Shown: in pieces, positions 7,616 to 15,012 of the stretch | Layout: the number at the start of each line of letters is the position of its first letter | Position numbering within the stretch: the stretch's first letter is position 1 | Assembly: GCA_002354035.1 (NCBI GenBank) | Contig: DEKU01000057.1 | Location: 207-22,470, forward strand | DNA from: Bacteroidales bacterium UBA2714 | GTDB lineage: Bacteria; Bacteroidota; Bacteroidia; Bacteroidales; P3 | Length of the DNA: 22,264 bases | Direction of reading: 5' to 3' | Position numbers and translations under genes: made by a program | The notes under the pieces: model-generated | Told to the model about the DNA's origin: nothing | Databases searched by the model: none | Seen by the model: only the letters and a program-made list of their open reading frames with translations

Positions 7616-8191
7616 TCAGTCGCCGGAGCCGGACGGCTTCGGCCTGGCGAAAATGCAGCTCTCGGCTGCCACACAATCCATCGGTACATCGAAAGCCTCG
7701 ACCGGAATGCGGTCAAAGAGCTGGAAATCGAACGCCACGCCGACCTTGAAGGCGCGGAGAGTGCCTTTCAACAGGCGGTCGTAGAACCCCCGACCGCGAC
7801 CCATGCGGTTGCACTCGCGGTCGAAAGCCACTCCCGGCACCACAATCATGTCGATGCTGTCCAAATCCGAAAACACCGGACCCGTAGGCTCACCAATGCC
7901 GAATTGCTCCCCCGCCTGTAGGCAGGCAGGGCCTGTGTACTGGCGAAGCACCAAGTCGTCACCGTCAACACACGGCAGCAACACCGTCTTTTCTGTATAC
8001 CAGCGGTTCACGAAATCGTGGGTCTGCACCTCGTCGGCCATGGACCAGTACAGCAGCACCGTCCGGGCGTCCCTAAAACGGGGCAAGCTCTCCACACGAT
8101 TCATCACACCCACCGAGCGCCGGAGTTTTTCCTCTATCGGCACATTGGCCTTGGTTGCCTTTATTTGTTTGCGTATTTCTTTCTTATCCAT
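7616..8191 (-). CDS. 5-formyltetrahydrofolate cyclo-ligase
   Basis: Also called methenyltetrahydrofolate synthetase: uses ATP to turn 5-formyltetrahydrofolate into 5,10-methenyltetrahydrofolate, returning a storage folate to one-carbon metabolism in the cytoplasm. 191 residues, a normal length. Family marks: N-terminal MDKKEIRKQIKATKANVP with basic residues for ATP phosphates, FGIGEPTGP at 97-105, and the signature VPGVAFDRECNRMGRGRGFY at 118-137 followed by DR. Residues 88-94 (PACLQAG) are encoded by a palindromic repeat-like stretch and replace the usual polar residues before FGI.EP; see the separate repeat entry. It is 46 bp downstream of the DUF3127 gene and 53 bp upstream of the tail-anchored protein gene. 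Confidence 0.93.
   Translation of the reverse strand: MDKKEIRKQIKATKANVPIEEKLRRSVGVMNRVESLPRFRDARTVLLYWSMADEVQTHDFVNRWYTEKTVLLPCVDGDDLVLRQYTGPACLQAGEQFGIGEPTGPVFSDLDSIDMIVVPGVAFDRECNRMGRGRGFYDRLLKGTLRAFKVGVAFDFQLFDRIPVEAFDVPMDCVAAESCIFARPKPSGSGD
7911..7931. repeat. GCCTG/CAGGC palindromic repeat-like insert inside folate cyclo-ligase
   Basis: The plus strand holds GCCTGTAGGCAGGC, which pairs as GCCTG-(TAGG)-CAGGC and is followed by a further AGGG. It lies in frame and codes for PACLQAG on the minus strand. Short palindromes of this composition recur as dispersed repeats in various environmental bacterial genomes, where they leave peptides of the CLQAG/GRQAG kind in proteins. Only this one copy is in the window. 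Confidence 0.45.
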
Positions 8192-8196
8192 AGACT

Positions 8197-8235
8197 ATAT
8201 AGTGGAAATATAGTGGGAATATAGAAAGTATATAG
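8197..8235. repeat. Four ATATAG boxes at exact 11-bp spacing
   Basis: ATATAG occurs at 8197-8202, 8208-8213, 8219-8224 and 8230-8235, each start exactly 11 bp after the last. The first two units extend to ATATAGTGGAA and ATATAGTGGGA. The array fills nearly all of the 46-bp gap between the DUF3127 stop (8238) and the cyclo-ligase start (8191). It could be a small tandem duplication or a face-of-helix-phased binding site controlling the downstream gene. Confidence 0.6.
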
Positions 8236-8237
8236 CG

Positions 8238-8693
8238 TCAGAAGGGCAAATCCTCATCGCCGCCCAGGGGCGAGGCGAAGGGGGGATTGGGGGCGGGCTG
8301 AGCAGCCGGAGCGGCGGGCGCTGCGGGAGCCATCGGGGGCTGCATGGGCGCAGGAGCCGACATGGGGGCGGCGGGAGCGGCAGCCCAGGTGTAGCCCGTA
8401 GCAGCGGGCGGCATCTGCCCAGGCACATAATTCTGTATTCTCGAACAGCGGAGGTCCGTATACCAACGGCCTTCATACTCTCTTGACTCTGGATTGAAGT
8501 TCACCACCACAGGCTGATTGAGCGGGATGGACTTCACCATGGCCAGACGGTCTTCGCCAAAAGTGGTGAACGCAACCTGACGGGGATAATCGCCGTCGGT
8601 CTCAATCACAAAACCACCTCTCACCCACGGGCCACGCTGGCTTTCGCCACGTACCTCTTGCAAAATCTTAATCAATCTTCCAGTAATTTCCAT
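8238..8693 (-). CDS. DUF3127 protein with SSB-like acidic C-terminal tip
   Basis: 151 residues in three parts. Residues 1-90 (MEITGRLIKILQEVRGESQR, then GPWVRGGFVIETDGDYPRQV) match the Bacteroidetes DUF3127 family (PF11325), a compact mostly-beta domain of unknown function. Residues about 92-138 are a Pro/Ala/Met-rich, probably disordered linker. The protein ends GGDEDLPF, very like the acidic DDDIPF tip with which bacterial single-stranded-DNA-binding proteins recruit partner enzymes. Inference: a small OB-fold-like nucleic-acid-binding protein that uses the same docking mode. It has its own -7 box upstream (8764-8771) and is followed by the 11-bp-phased array and the folate cyclo-ligase gene. 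Confidence 0.82.
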   Translation of the reverse strand: MEITGRLIKILQEVRGESQRGPWVRGGFVIETDGDYPRQVAFTTFGEDRLAMVKSIPLNQPVVVNFNPESREYEGRWYTDLRCSRIQNYVPGQMPPAATGYTWAAAPAAPMSAPAPMQPPMAPAAPAAPAAQPAPNPPFASPLGGDEDLPF

Positions 8694-8763
8694 AGTTCAA
8701 TGATATTATATTATTCTTGTTATCAAATATTTACTGCATGCAGCACAAGCCACATGCGAACTA

Positions 8764-8771
8764 CAAAGATA
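8764..8771 (-). promoter_or_regulatory. Bacteroidetes-type -7 box ahead of the DUF3127 gene
   Basis: Minus strand TATCTTTG, a perfect TAnnTTTG match, 70 bp before the start codon at 8693 and immediately after an A/T-rich run (8771-8780). No convincing -33 TTG is seen at the usual distance. Confidence 0.5.
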
Positions 8772-8826
8772 ATAAAAAAAACATAATACGCGGATTAAAA
8801 GTTTTCAACACCGCGCGGACGGCATG

Positions 8827-8873
8827 AAAAAAGGCCACGACCTGGCCGCCTCGCCGAAGGCGCCAGGTCGTGG
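8827..8873 (-). terminator. Rho-independent terminator after the large adhesin gene
   Basis: Perfect 11-bp arms CCACGACCTGG (8835-8845) and CCAGGTCGTGG (8863-8873) with an additional inner CGCC/GGCG stem, followed on the minus strand by CCTTTTTT (8827-8836). It starts 20 bp after the adhesin stop at 8894, so it ends that transcript and insulates the DUF3127 gene. Confidence 0.9.
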
Positions 8874-8893
8874 TCAATCATTGCCGGAGTTGT

Positions 8894-11800
8894 TTATCGC
8901 TTTATCAGTTTCTGCACCGCGCATCCGGTTGCGCTGGTGAGATGCACGAAATAAGTTCCCTCTGCAAGGGAGCTCAGGTCGATGGTGGACAGGCCTTGGC
9001 TGAGGGTGGCCTTCAGCATTTCACGGCCGGCGATGTCCATCACCAAGATGGATGCCGGTCCGTCGCTCATGATTGTGACCTTTTCCGAGGCCGGGTTGGG
9101 ATAGAGGAGGAAATGGGCGGATGCATTATCGGCAGGGTGTATTCCCACGCTGTCGGCAGCAAATATGGCTGTCAGCGTCACATCGGCATCGACCGTATAA
9201 TGGCGTGGATTGTCCGTATTGCCGTCGTCCCAAGTCATGAAGTGGCAGGAGGCCGCCGGAGTGGCTGTGAGGGTTGCCACACTGCCCGCTTCGTATTCAC
9301 CGCCGCCCTCCACGGTGCCGTATTGGGCGTTGTTGACGAGCAGTGTCACTGTATAATAGGTCACATCGAGCGTGCTGATATTCATCAGCGAGGTGGCACT
9401 GTCGGCATACCATTGTTCACCACAGGCGGTGGTGAGGTAGAAATCGTAGGCAGTGGAGGGTGTGAGCCCTTCGATGGTGTAGCTGTTGCCTGATGCCGAG
9501 ACCACTGTGCCGCTTCCGGGTTCGAACCCGCTGGCACCGTACTCAAGAAGATAATGCTCGGCAAGGGGCTGGCTCTCCCAGGCAAGGCGGACCGTAGTGG
9601 TGGTGACCTCCGTGGCCTCAAGTCCTTGGGCTGCGGGGCATCCGCTGAGCGAAATGGTGATGTTGTCGACTGCTGCCGGGGGCTGAGTGCCTCCTGACCC
9701 ATCGTTGAGCCAATAGAACAGCAGGTAGTAATCGCCCGGGGCCGGGATGTCGAATTCGAGGTCTACGCTTTGCCAGCTGGTGGAGTTAGAGAGGTGGGTT
9801 CCGCCGTCGATGGCAGTCCAGCCTTGCGGTGCGCCATTGCTCAACACGCTTGTACCGGTCGAACCGTTGGGGTTGTAACCGGGGGTGAAAAGGCAGTCGG
9901 CTGGAACCAGAAAAACTCTCATGAAGTCGTATGTGCTTTCGCCCTTGGCCATCCAGTCGTAGTGGATGCGGTAGGAGGTGTTCAGCATGGTCAACGGCCG
10001 ATAGGCGTAGACGTGGGTAATCTGGTTCCGGTAGTAATGGTGGGTAATCCCTTGGTCGTCGCTGATATAAAGGGCCATGTTGGCCGACGAGCTGTCGTCT
10101 GATGCAGCACTGCCTATATGCCACTGGTTGGTCTGCCCGCCATTGTCCAGCTGCCAGGCGCTGTTTTCCGTGCTGTCGGAGAAAGAGCACTGATACGGAT
10201 AGCTTGTCACGGGAGCGCCCCTCAATGTGGAGAAGCTGAAAAGGGTGCTTTCGCTCTCGTCGCCAGGGCTGCATATCCCTTTGACATAGACATCGTATGT
10301 AGAGCCCGGCAGAAGGCCGCTCAGGGTGACGCTTGGCGAGGATGTGGATGCCAGGGTCCCCGTTCCGGGCTGGAATCCTTGCAGTCCGTACTCCACATTG
10401 TAGTTCGGAGCTTGGCTCACGCGCCAGGCCAGCGTGGCCGAGGTGCTTGAGCGTCCGGTCAGCGTCACGTGTTGCGGGGGTATGCATTCCGTTACATTGT
10501 CCACCACGATGTCGTCGATATACTGGTTGGTATAGGACACTCCAATAGCACGCAAGGCAATCCTGCCACCCGTGCCGGAATAGTCGGACAGATAGATGGT
10601 AGCATGGAGCTCCTGAGCATCGATGGAATAGGGGATTGTGTCTATCGGTGTGAAGCTGGCAGAGAAGCCGGGGTCTGTGCTGTCGACAACCCCGACGATG
10701 ATGGTGGATGTGCCGGGCTGGTTCCTGTAGAGGTGGAATTGGACTTTCAAGTCGCTCAGGCTCTCAAGGAATTGAGGCAAAGCCACTATGCCCGCACCCC
10801 GGAACTGAAGGACACTGTTGCCTGAAGAGGCTTGGGAAGAGTCGATGGCAAAGGCCAAGGCGGGAGTCATGCCACTGCCCATTGGCTCGGCATACCAGCA
10901 GGTGGGGAGCGTCTGAGCTGTATAATCTGCACGCTGAATGCCTTCAAAACTCATGGTGTAGGGCAGCTGAGAGATTACATCACACTGGGTGCTGAGGCGC
11001 ACCGGCCCGAAGGCCACGGTGGTGTCTGTGCCACAAACGGTTGAAATATACACGTCATAGTCGGTGCCGGGGTTGAGGCTTGTCAGCGTGAAGGGGGCGC
11101 TGCTTGCCATAACACTCAGTCCCGTGCCTGGCTCGAAGAAGCGAGGCCCGTATTCAACCACATATCCTGTCGGGACCAGATTCCCCTCCAAGCTTGTCCA
11201 CATAAGGGTTGCCGTGGTCTGGGTCACGCCTTGCACACTGCATTGCTCCACAGGCGAACAGTCGGGTATGGCCTCCACAAGAATGTTGTCGATAAACTGG
11301 TTTGTACTGCCCAACGGCGACATGAAGACAAGGTGGCCTTCGGTGACGGGAAGATTGTTGAGCCGATAGACGATTGAAGTGTCCATCAGTCCAACCCCCG
11401 TATGGCAGGCAAAAGTGTCAATCACCATGGCGGTTGTCAGCGTGTCGTACAACTGGTTGACCAAGGCCAGCAGCATCGTGTCGCCGTCGTTCGACTGGAA
11501 GAGTTCGAATCTTAACTGCAGCTGGTTGAGCGGCCGACTGAAACTGGGCAGGACCACATATCCCTCCGTCATCTGACAGACACGGTTTGTGCTGCCCGGA
11601 AGGGTTGTCACGGTGGGGTAGAGGGCGAAATAGCCTGTCGAGAGGGTTCCGCTGTGCCAACATGCACGGCTAAACTGGTTGGAGAGGGTGTGCGACTCGA
11701 AGTTTTCAACATAGGGTACACCCACAGGATTGCACGGCAACATGGCCGACACTGTGCCTTCCAGCAGCTCGGTGCCGCACATACGGCTCACGCGCAGCTC

Positions 11801-13600
11801 ATAGCCATGCCCCGGTTCGAGATTGCCGAAGTGATATGCACCGCCCGTCAGGCCGCTGTCGGCCGCAATCCATACGTTCGAGCCTTGTTGACGATAGGCA
11901 CAGTCGTAGAGGGCTGTGCTGTCTTCGCTCCACACCACGTCGATATAATCGTCGCCCACCTCAGCCACACACACCACCGGGCTGTCGCATTGGGGCAAAG
12001 TGCATCCGGTAGTGCCAAACCGCACCCGGTTCACATAGTTGGCCCGTGAGCCATATCCTGGCGAGGCTGGATTCACGTCACCGATGCTTGTGCGATAGAT
12101 GGCCCGGTAGGAACCATTACCCACAACGAAGGAGGGGGTAGTGGAGGCAAAATCTCCAAGGTTATTGTCCACAGCCACCACCAGATTGCTGTCCGCCATC
12201 CTCACAAAGGGGGTTGAGAAATGGATGGTCACCTCGCGACCCGTGTTGGAGACATTACCCTCAAAAACGGAGGTAAGGTATGCCACACCAACATAATCAG
12301 TCCCCGAGCTGAACTGGTTCTTCGAAGTGTTGCCCAGCCACACCTGCAGGGGTGTGGTGTCGATATTGTAATCGTTGGCCAAGAAGAAAGTCACGCCCGT
12401 TATGGTGTCGATTCCATTCAGTTCTGATGCAAGATAAATCTGTTGTGTATAGCTGTTGCTGCTGCTGTAGGAAATGGGCAGGCTGGCATGCGACCTCGTG
12501 GAGTCTATCACCGTCTCGGTGCAGCCTAACGTGTGGGCAAAGCCATTTACGGCCATGCTCGTATCTTCTGAGCAGAAGGTCGAAATGCGGTAATCGTAAC
12601 GACGGTCAGGGGTAAGGCCGGTCATGAAAAAATAGCGGCCCATAGTGGTTGCCGACGTCCAGACGGTGTCGGAGCCCTGCTTGTAATCCACCCTGTAGCC
12701 CGTCACCTCCTCGCCTGCGTAGGGATCATCCCACGACAAGCCCAGCACTCCGTATCCGGCCACTACACTCACATTCCTGACCTCCCCACAGTCGGGATTG
12801 GTCATGAACCCGACTGCCGACTCCATGCTGTAGGCATCGCCACAATGGCTCACCACCCAGGCATAGTATTGGCTGCTCCCCGTCAACGAGCTGAATGTGC
12901 ATTCGGTCAGGCGAGAGGGGACAAACACACTGTCGAACGCCGCCTGTCGGCTGTTGGTGTCAGCAATATAGCACAGATAACCCACCGCGCTGGGGTTTCC
13001 GTTCCAGGCTATCGTAGCCTCATTGTTGGTCACGCTGCTCAGATGCACATTCGTCACAGGGCTACAGCTGCTCAACCGATAGATGGTCATGTCGTCGATC
13101 AGGCCGCTGCCTGAGCCGGAGGTGTTGTTGTAAGAAAAAACCAGATACCCTGTGTCGGTGATGCTCAGTCCCGAGAAGTCCAGTTCCAGATAGGTCCAGT
13201 CGTCTTGATACGGTAGCGTGTCAAGCCACTGCACAGTCCCTGTAGGGCTGGTGGTAAACCCCACGCGCAGCACACCGGCAGAAGTCCATGCAAGGTCCAC
13301 GTGCCACAGATTCACGCCCACCTGGTTGAGGGGTGCTGGAATGCGAGGGGTGGCAATGCGAGCCTCACCCGATGCCGAGTTCAGGGCTAACATCTGGCTG
13401 CCCGTATGGGCATAATAGATAAAGTTGAAGGCATACGCCTCCCCACTCAATGTGGTCCAGCAACTGGGTGCCTGGTTCGACACGTCACTCTCGAAGCCGG
13501 TAGAGTAGGGAAGGGATATATTACATCCCGGCTGCGACAGCCCACATAACGGCAGACACAACAGCGCCGCCACAATTGTCAGTCTTAATCTTGATTGCAT
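8894..13600 (-). CDS. Large modular T9SS-secreted adhesin-like protein
   Basis: 1568 residues, starting MQSRLRLTIVAALLCLPLCG with a clear signal peptide (cleavage near residue 22). In-frame extension to 13675 lacks signal character, so it is not used. Approximate order: anchor/MAM-like jelly-roll module (27-175, PYSTGFES), Fn3 (178-265), Fn3 (268-355), a beta-rich module (358-531, SLPISYSSSNSYTQQIYLAS) of a kind seen in T9SS cargo, Fn3 (537-620), jelly-roll (622-775, PYVENFES), Fn3 (781-865), jelly-roll (872-1035, PYTMSFEG), Fn3 (1038-1120), jelly-roll (1130-1315), Fn3 (1318-1400), an InlB-B-type repeat (1410-1478, NAQYGTVEGGGEYEAGSVAT), and a T9SS type A sorting domain (1495-1568, LLYPNPASEKV to the end at KLIKR). 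It is exported by Sec and then across the outer membrane by T9SS. No catalytic domain is recognisable; surface adhesion or glycan/protein binding is inferred. It ends at the terminator 8827-8873. Confidence 0.92.
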   Translation of the reverse strand: MQSRLRLTIVAALLCLPLCGLSQPGCNISLPYSTGFESDVSNQAPSCWTTLSGEAYAFNFIYYAHTGSQMLALNSASGEARIATPRIPAPLNQVGVNLWHVDLAWTSAGVLRVGFTTSPTGTVQWLDTLPYQDDWTYLELDFSGLSITDTGYLVFSYNNTSGSGSGLIDDMTIYRLSSCSPVTNVHLSSVTNNEATIAWNGNPSAVGYLCYIADTNSRQAAFDSVFVPSRLTECTFSSLTGSSQYYAWVVSHCGDAYSMESAVGFMTNPDCGEVRNVSVVAGYGVLGLSWDDPYAGEEVTGYRVDYKQGSDTVWTSATTMGRYFFMTGLTPDRRYDYRISTFCSEDTSMAVNGFAHTLGCTETVIDSTRSHASLPISYSSSNSYTQQIYLASELNGIDTITGVTFFLANDYNIDTTPLQVWLGNTSKNQFSSGTDYVGVAYLTSVFEGNVSNTGREVTIHFSTPFVRMADSNLVVAVDNNLGDFASTTPSFVVGNGSYRAIYRTSIGDVNPASPGYGSRANYVNRVRFGTTGCTLPQCDSPVVCVAEVGDDYIDVVWSEDSTALYDCAYRQQGSNVWIAADSGLTGGAYHFGNLEPGHGYELRVSRMCGTELLEGTVSAMLPCNPVGVPYVENFESHTLSNQFSRACWHSGTLSTGYFALYPTVTTLPGSTNRVCQMTEGYVVLPSFSRPLNQLQLRFELFQSNDGDTMLLALVNQLYDTLTTAMVIDTFACHTGVGLMDTSIVYRLNNLPVTEGHLVFMSPLGSTNQFIDNILVEAIPDCSPVEQCSVQGVTQTTATLMWTSLEGNLVPTGYVVEYGPRFFEPGTGLSVMASSAPFTLTSLNPGTDYDVYISTVCGTDTTVAFGPVRLSTQCDVISQLPYTMSFEGIQRADYTAQTLPTCWYAEPMGSGMTPALAFAIDSSQASSGNSVLQFRGAGIVALPQFLESLSDLKVQFHLYRNQPGTSTIIVGVVDSTDPGFSASFTPIDTIPYSIDAQELHATIYLSDYSGTGGRIALRAIGVSYTNQYIDDIVVDNVTECIPPQHVTLTGRSSTSATLAWRVSQAPNYNVEYGLQGFQPGTGTLASTSSPSVTLSGLLPGSTYDVYVKGICSPGDESESTLFSFSTLRGAPVTSYPYQCSFSDSTENSAWQLDNGGQTNQWHIGSAASDDSSSANMALYISDDQGITHHYYRNQITHVYAYRPLTMLNTSYRIHYDWMAKGESTYDFMRVFLVPADCLFTPGYNPNGSTGTSVLSNGAPQGWTAIDGGTHLSNSTSWQSVDLEFDIPAPGDYYLLFYWLNDGSGGTQPPAAVDNITISLSGCPAAQGLEATEVTTTTVRLAWESQPLAEHYLLEYGASGFEPGSGTVVSASGNSYTIEGLTPSTAYDFYLTTACGEQWYADSATSLMNISTLDVTYYTVTLLVNNAQYGTVEGGGEYEAGSVATLTATPAASCHFMTWDDGNTDNPRHYTVDADVTLTAIFAADSVGIHPADNASAHFLLYPNPASEKVTIMSDGPASILVMDIAGREMLKATLSQGLSTIDLSSLAEGTYFVHLTSATGCAVQKLIKR

Positions 13601-13640
13601 AATATGATAGTGTTTATTAATTATTTGGTTCATCTCACTA

Positions 13641-13693
13641 CCCTTTTCAAAGGGTTGTAGCAGAGCCTGGGGCATGTCCCTTTTTCAAAGGGG
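13641..13693. repeat. Pair of near-identical short palindromes between corA and the adhesin gene
   Basis: CCCTTTTCAAAGGG (13641-13654) and CCCTTTTTCAAAGGGG (13678-13693) are nearly the same palindrome, 37 bp apart, in the 160-bp gap between the corA stop and the adhesin start. Each can fold into a small hairpin, and they can also pair with each other. One possible role is a weak terminator or leader structure; no T-tract follows, so this is only suggested. Confidence 0.45.
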
Positions 13694-13760
13694 TACGACC
13701 TGGCCAAGGAGTTTGTTCCTCTTTATAGGGAGGGACAGTATGGAGAGAGTGCCGGAAGGT

Positions 13761-14690
13761 TTAGATGTTGGTTCGCCGGTAGAAGTAGATAATCAGCAGG
13801 GTGGTGATGATCACCATCACACCCATAATACACCAGAAAGCAGTCACATTCGTAAGGAAGGGGAAGTCGACGTTCATGCCGAATATGCCAGTCACGACGG
13901 TGAGGGGCATCATGGTGGTGGAGAAGTAGGTGAGCACTTTCATGATCTCGTTGGTGCGGTTGGCCTGCAACGAGTCGAACGTCTTCGACAGGCCCTCAAT
14001 CAACTCACCATAGTCCTCAATCGAGTCGAACATCTTCTGATACTGGTCCAAGATATTGCCCCAGTAGTCCTCCATATCCAGCACCTCCGGGTCTACAAAG
14101 CCCTTGATGGCGCCACCTTCGAACATGTGCAGCACACGGAGCTGGGGTTTGAATGTGGTGTTGAGCAGGATGATGTTGCGCCGGGTGATGGAGATGAGTT
14201 CAATGATGCTGCGGGCACGACGGTTGAAGATGTCATAGTTGATAAGGTCGACTTCGGAGCCTACGCGCATGATGAGGGTGTAGGTTTCGAGCATGAGGCG
14301 GTCCAGGATGTGGTAGAGCAGGAGGTCGCTGGAGGAGAGCTTCTCTTTCACGTCGTCGTCATCGTCGCGCAGGTCTTCCTGCATCTCGTCGAACAACTTC
14401 TTCACCACCCAGTGCGACTTGCCGATGGTGATGATATAGTCCCTGCCCCAGAATATCTTGACTTCACGGATGCGGATAATCTTGTTTCCCTTGTCGAAAT
14501 AAGGGAAATGGAGAATCAAGAAATAATAGTCATCGTACTCATCAATCTTGGGGCGCTGATTGCTGCCACGGCAGTCCTCAATATCCAACGGGTGAAACTG
14601 GTACTCATCCAGCAACATGTGGTACTCTTCCTCGGTGGGATTGGTGATATGCAGCCATTTCAGCTTCTGGTATTCGATGGTCTCTACCAT
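13761..14690 (-). CDS. corA: CorA-type magnesium/cobalt transporter
   Basis: Pentameric inner-membrane channel for Mg2+ (and Co2+). 309 residues, normal length. The cytoplasmic N-terminal domain carries LDIEDCRGSNQRPKIDEYDD, a typical CorA stretch, and an acidic DDDDD run near residue 109. The C-terminus holds two membrane helices, the first ending in the selectivity motif GMN at about 271-273 (TGIFGMN) and the second ITTLLIIYFYRRTNI, with a basic tail left in the cytoplasm. The periplasmic loop reads VDFPFLTN and lacks the MPEL of enterobacterial CorA. The start MVETIEYQKLKW is supported by a well-placed promoter at 14781-14812. It appears to be a monocistronic gene inserted between secreted-protein genes. 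Confidence 0.95.
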   Translation of the reverse strand: MVETIEYQKLKWLHITNPTEEEYHMLLDEYQFHPLDIEDCRGSNQRPKIDEYDDYYFLILHFPYFDKGNKIIRIREVKIFWGRDYIITIGKSHWVVKKLFDEMQEDLRDDDDDVKEKLSSSDLLLYHILDRLMLETYTLIMRVGSEVDLINYDIFNRRARSIIELISITRRNIILLNTTFKPQLRVLHMFEGGAIKGFVDPEVLDMEDYWGNILDQYQKMFDSIEDYGELIEGLSKTFDSLQANRTNEIMKVLTYFSTTMMPLTVVTGIFGMNVDFPFLTNVTAFWCIMGVMVIITTLLIIYFYRRTNI

Positions 14691-14780
14691 GCTTTGTTTC
14701 CTCCTTTAATCACGACAGACAAGCTCCGCCGCTGATGTTCAATATTCTACATTCGAGTAATGCTTTAAGATTTCAGTTTG

Positions 14781-14812
14781 CAAAAATACGATTTCTTTTT
14801 CAATCAGACAAA
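14781..14812 (-). promoter_or_regulatory. Bacteroidetes -33/-7 promoter for corA
   Basis: On the minus strand TTTG (14812-14809) is followed after 20 bp by TATTTTTG (14788-14781), matching both the -33 TTTG and -7 TAnnTTTG elements with normal spacing. The -7 box is about 90 bp before the corA start. This is the best promoter in the window. Confidence 0.62.
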
Positions 14813-15012
14813 TCTTTTTTAGATTGGGAGATAAAAATGAAAAGATTCACACATCCAATCCCTTGTCGCGTCCCTTCGGTACGCGGACGTCATGCGATAG
14901 TCTTCGTGCTAAGTCATGATGCCTGTATGAGGTTATTATTAAAGGCTCCACCTCTTTGAGATGATGGTGTAGAAGTCTTCTCAATCCGGATTCATGCTGT
15001 TCTCACTGCATC
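14813..15012. other. Gap between the 526-residue T9SS cargo gene and the corA promoter
   Basis: The whole gene-free stretch 14691-15012 is 322 bp. Its right half, downstream of the T9SS gene, contains no clear coding frame; a plus-strand 74-codon frame (14735-14959) crosses the corA promoter and shows no family similarity. The only structure I see is a small palindrome AGAAGTCTTCT (14971-14981). I find no strong terminator hairpin. Confidence 0.5.

Noticed and set aside
13674..14735. 353-codon plus-strand open frame
   Set aside because: Covers corA on the opposite strand; His/Asp/Val-rich mirror translation with no domain.
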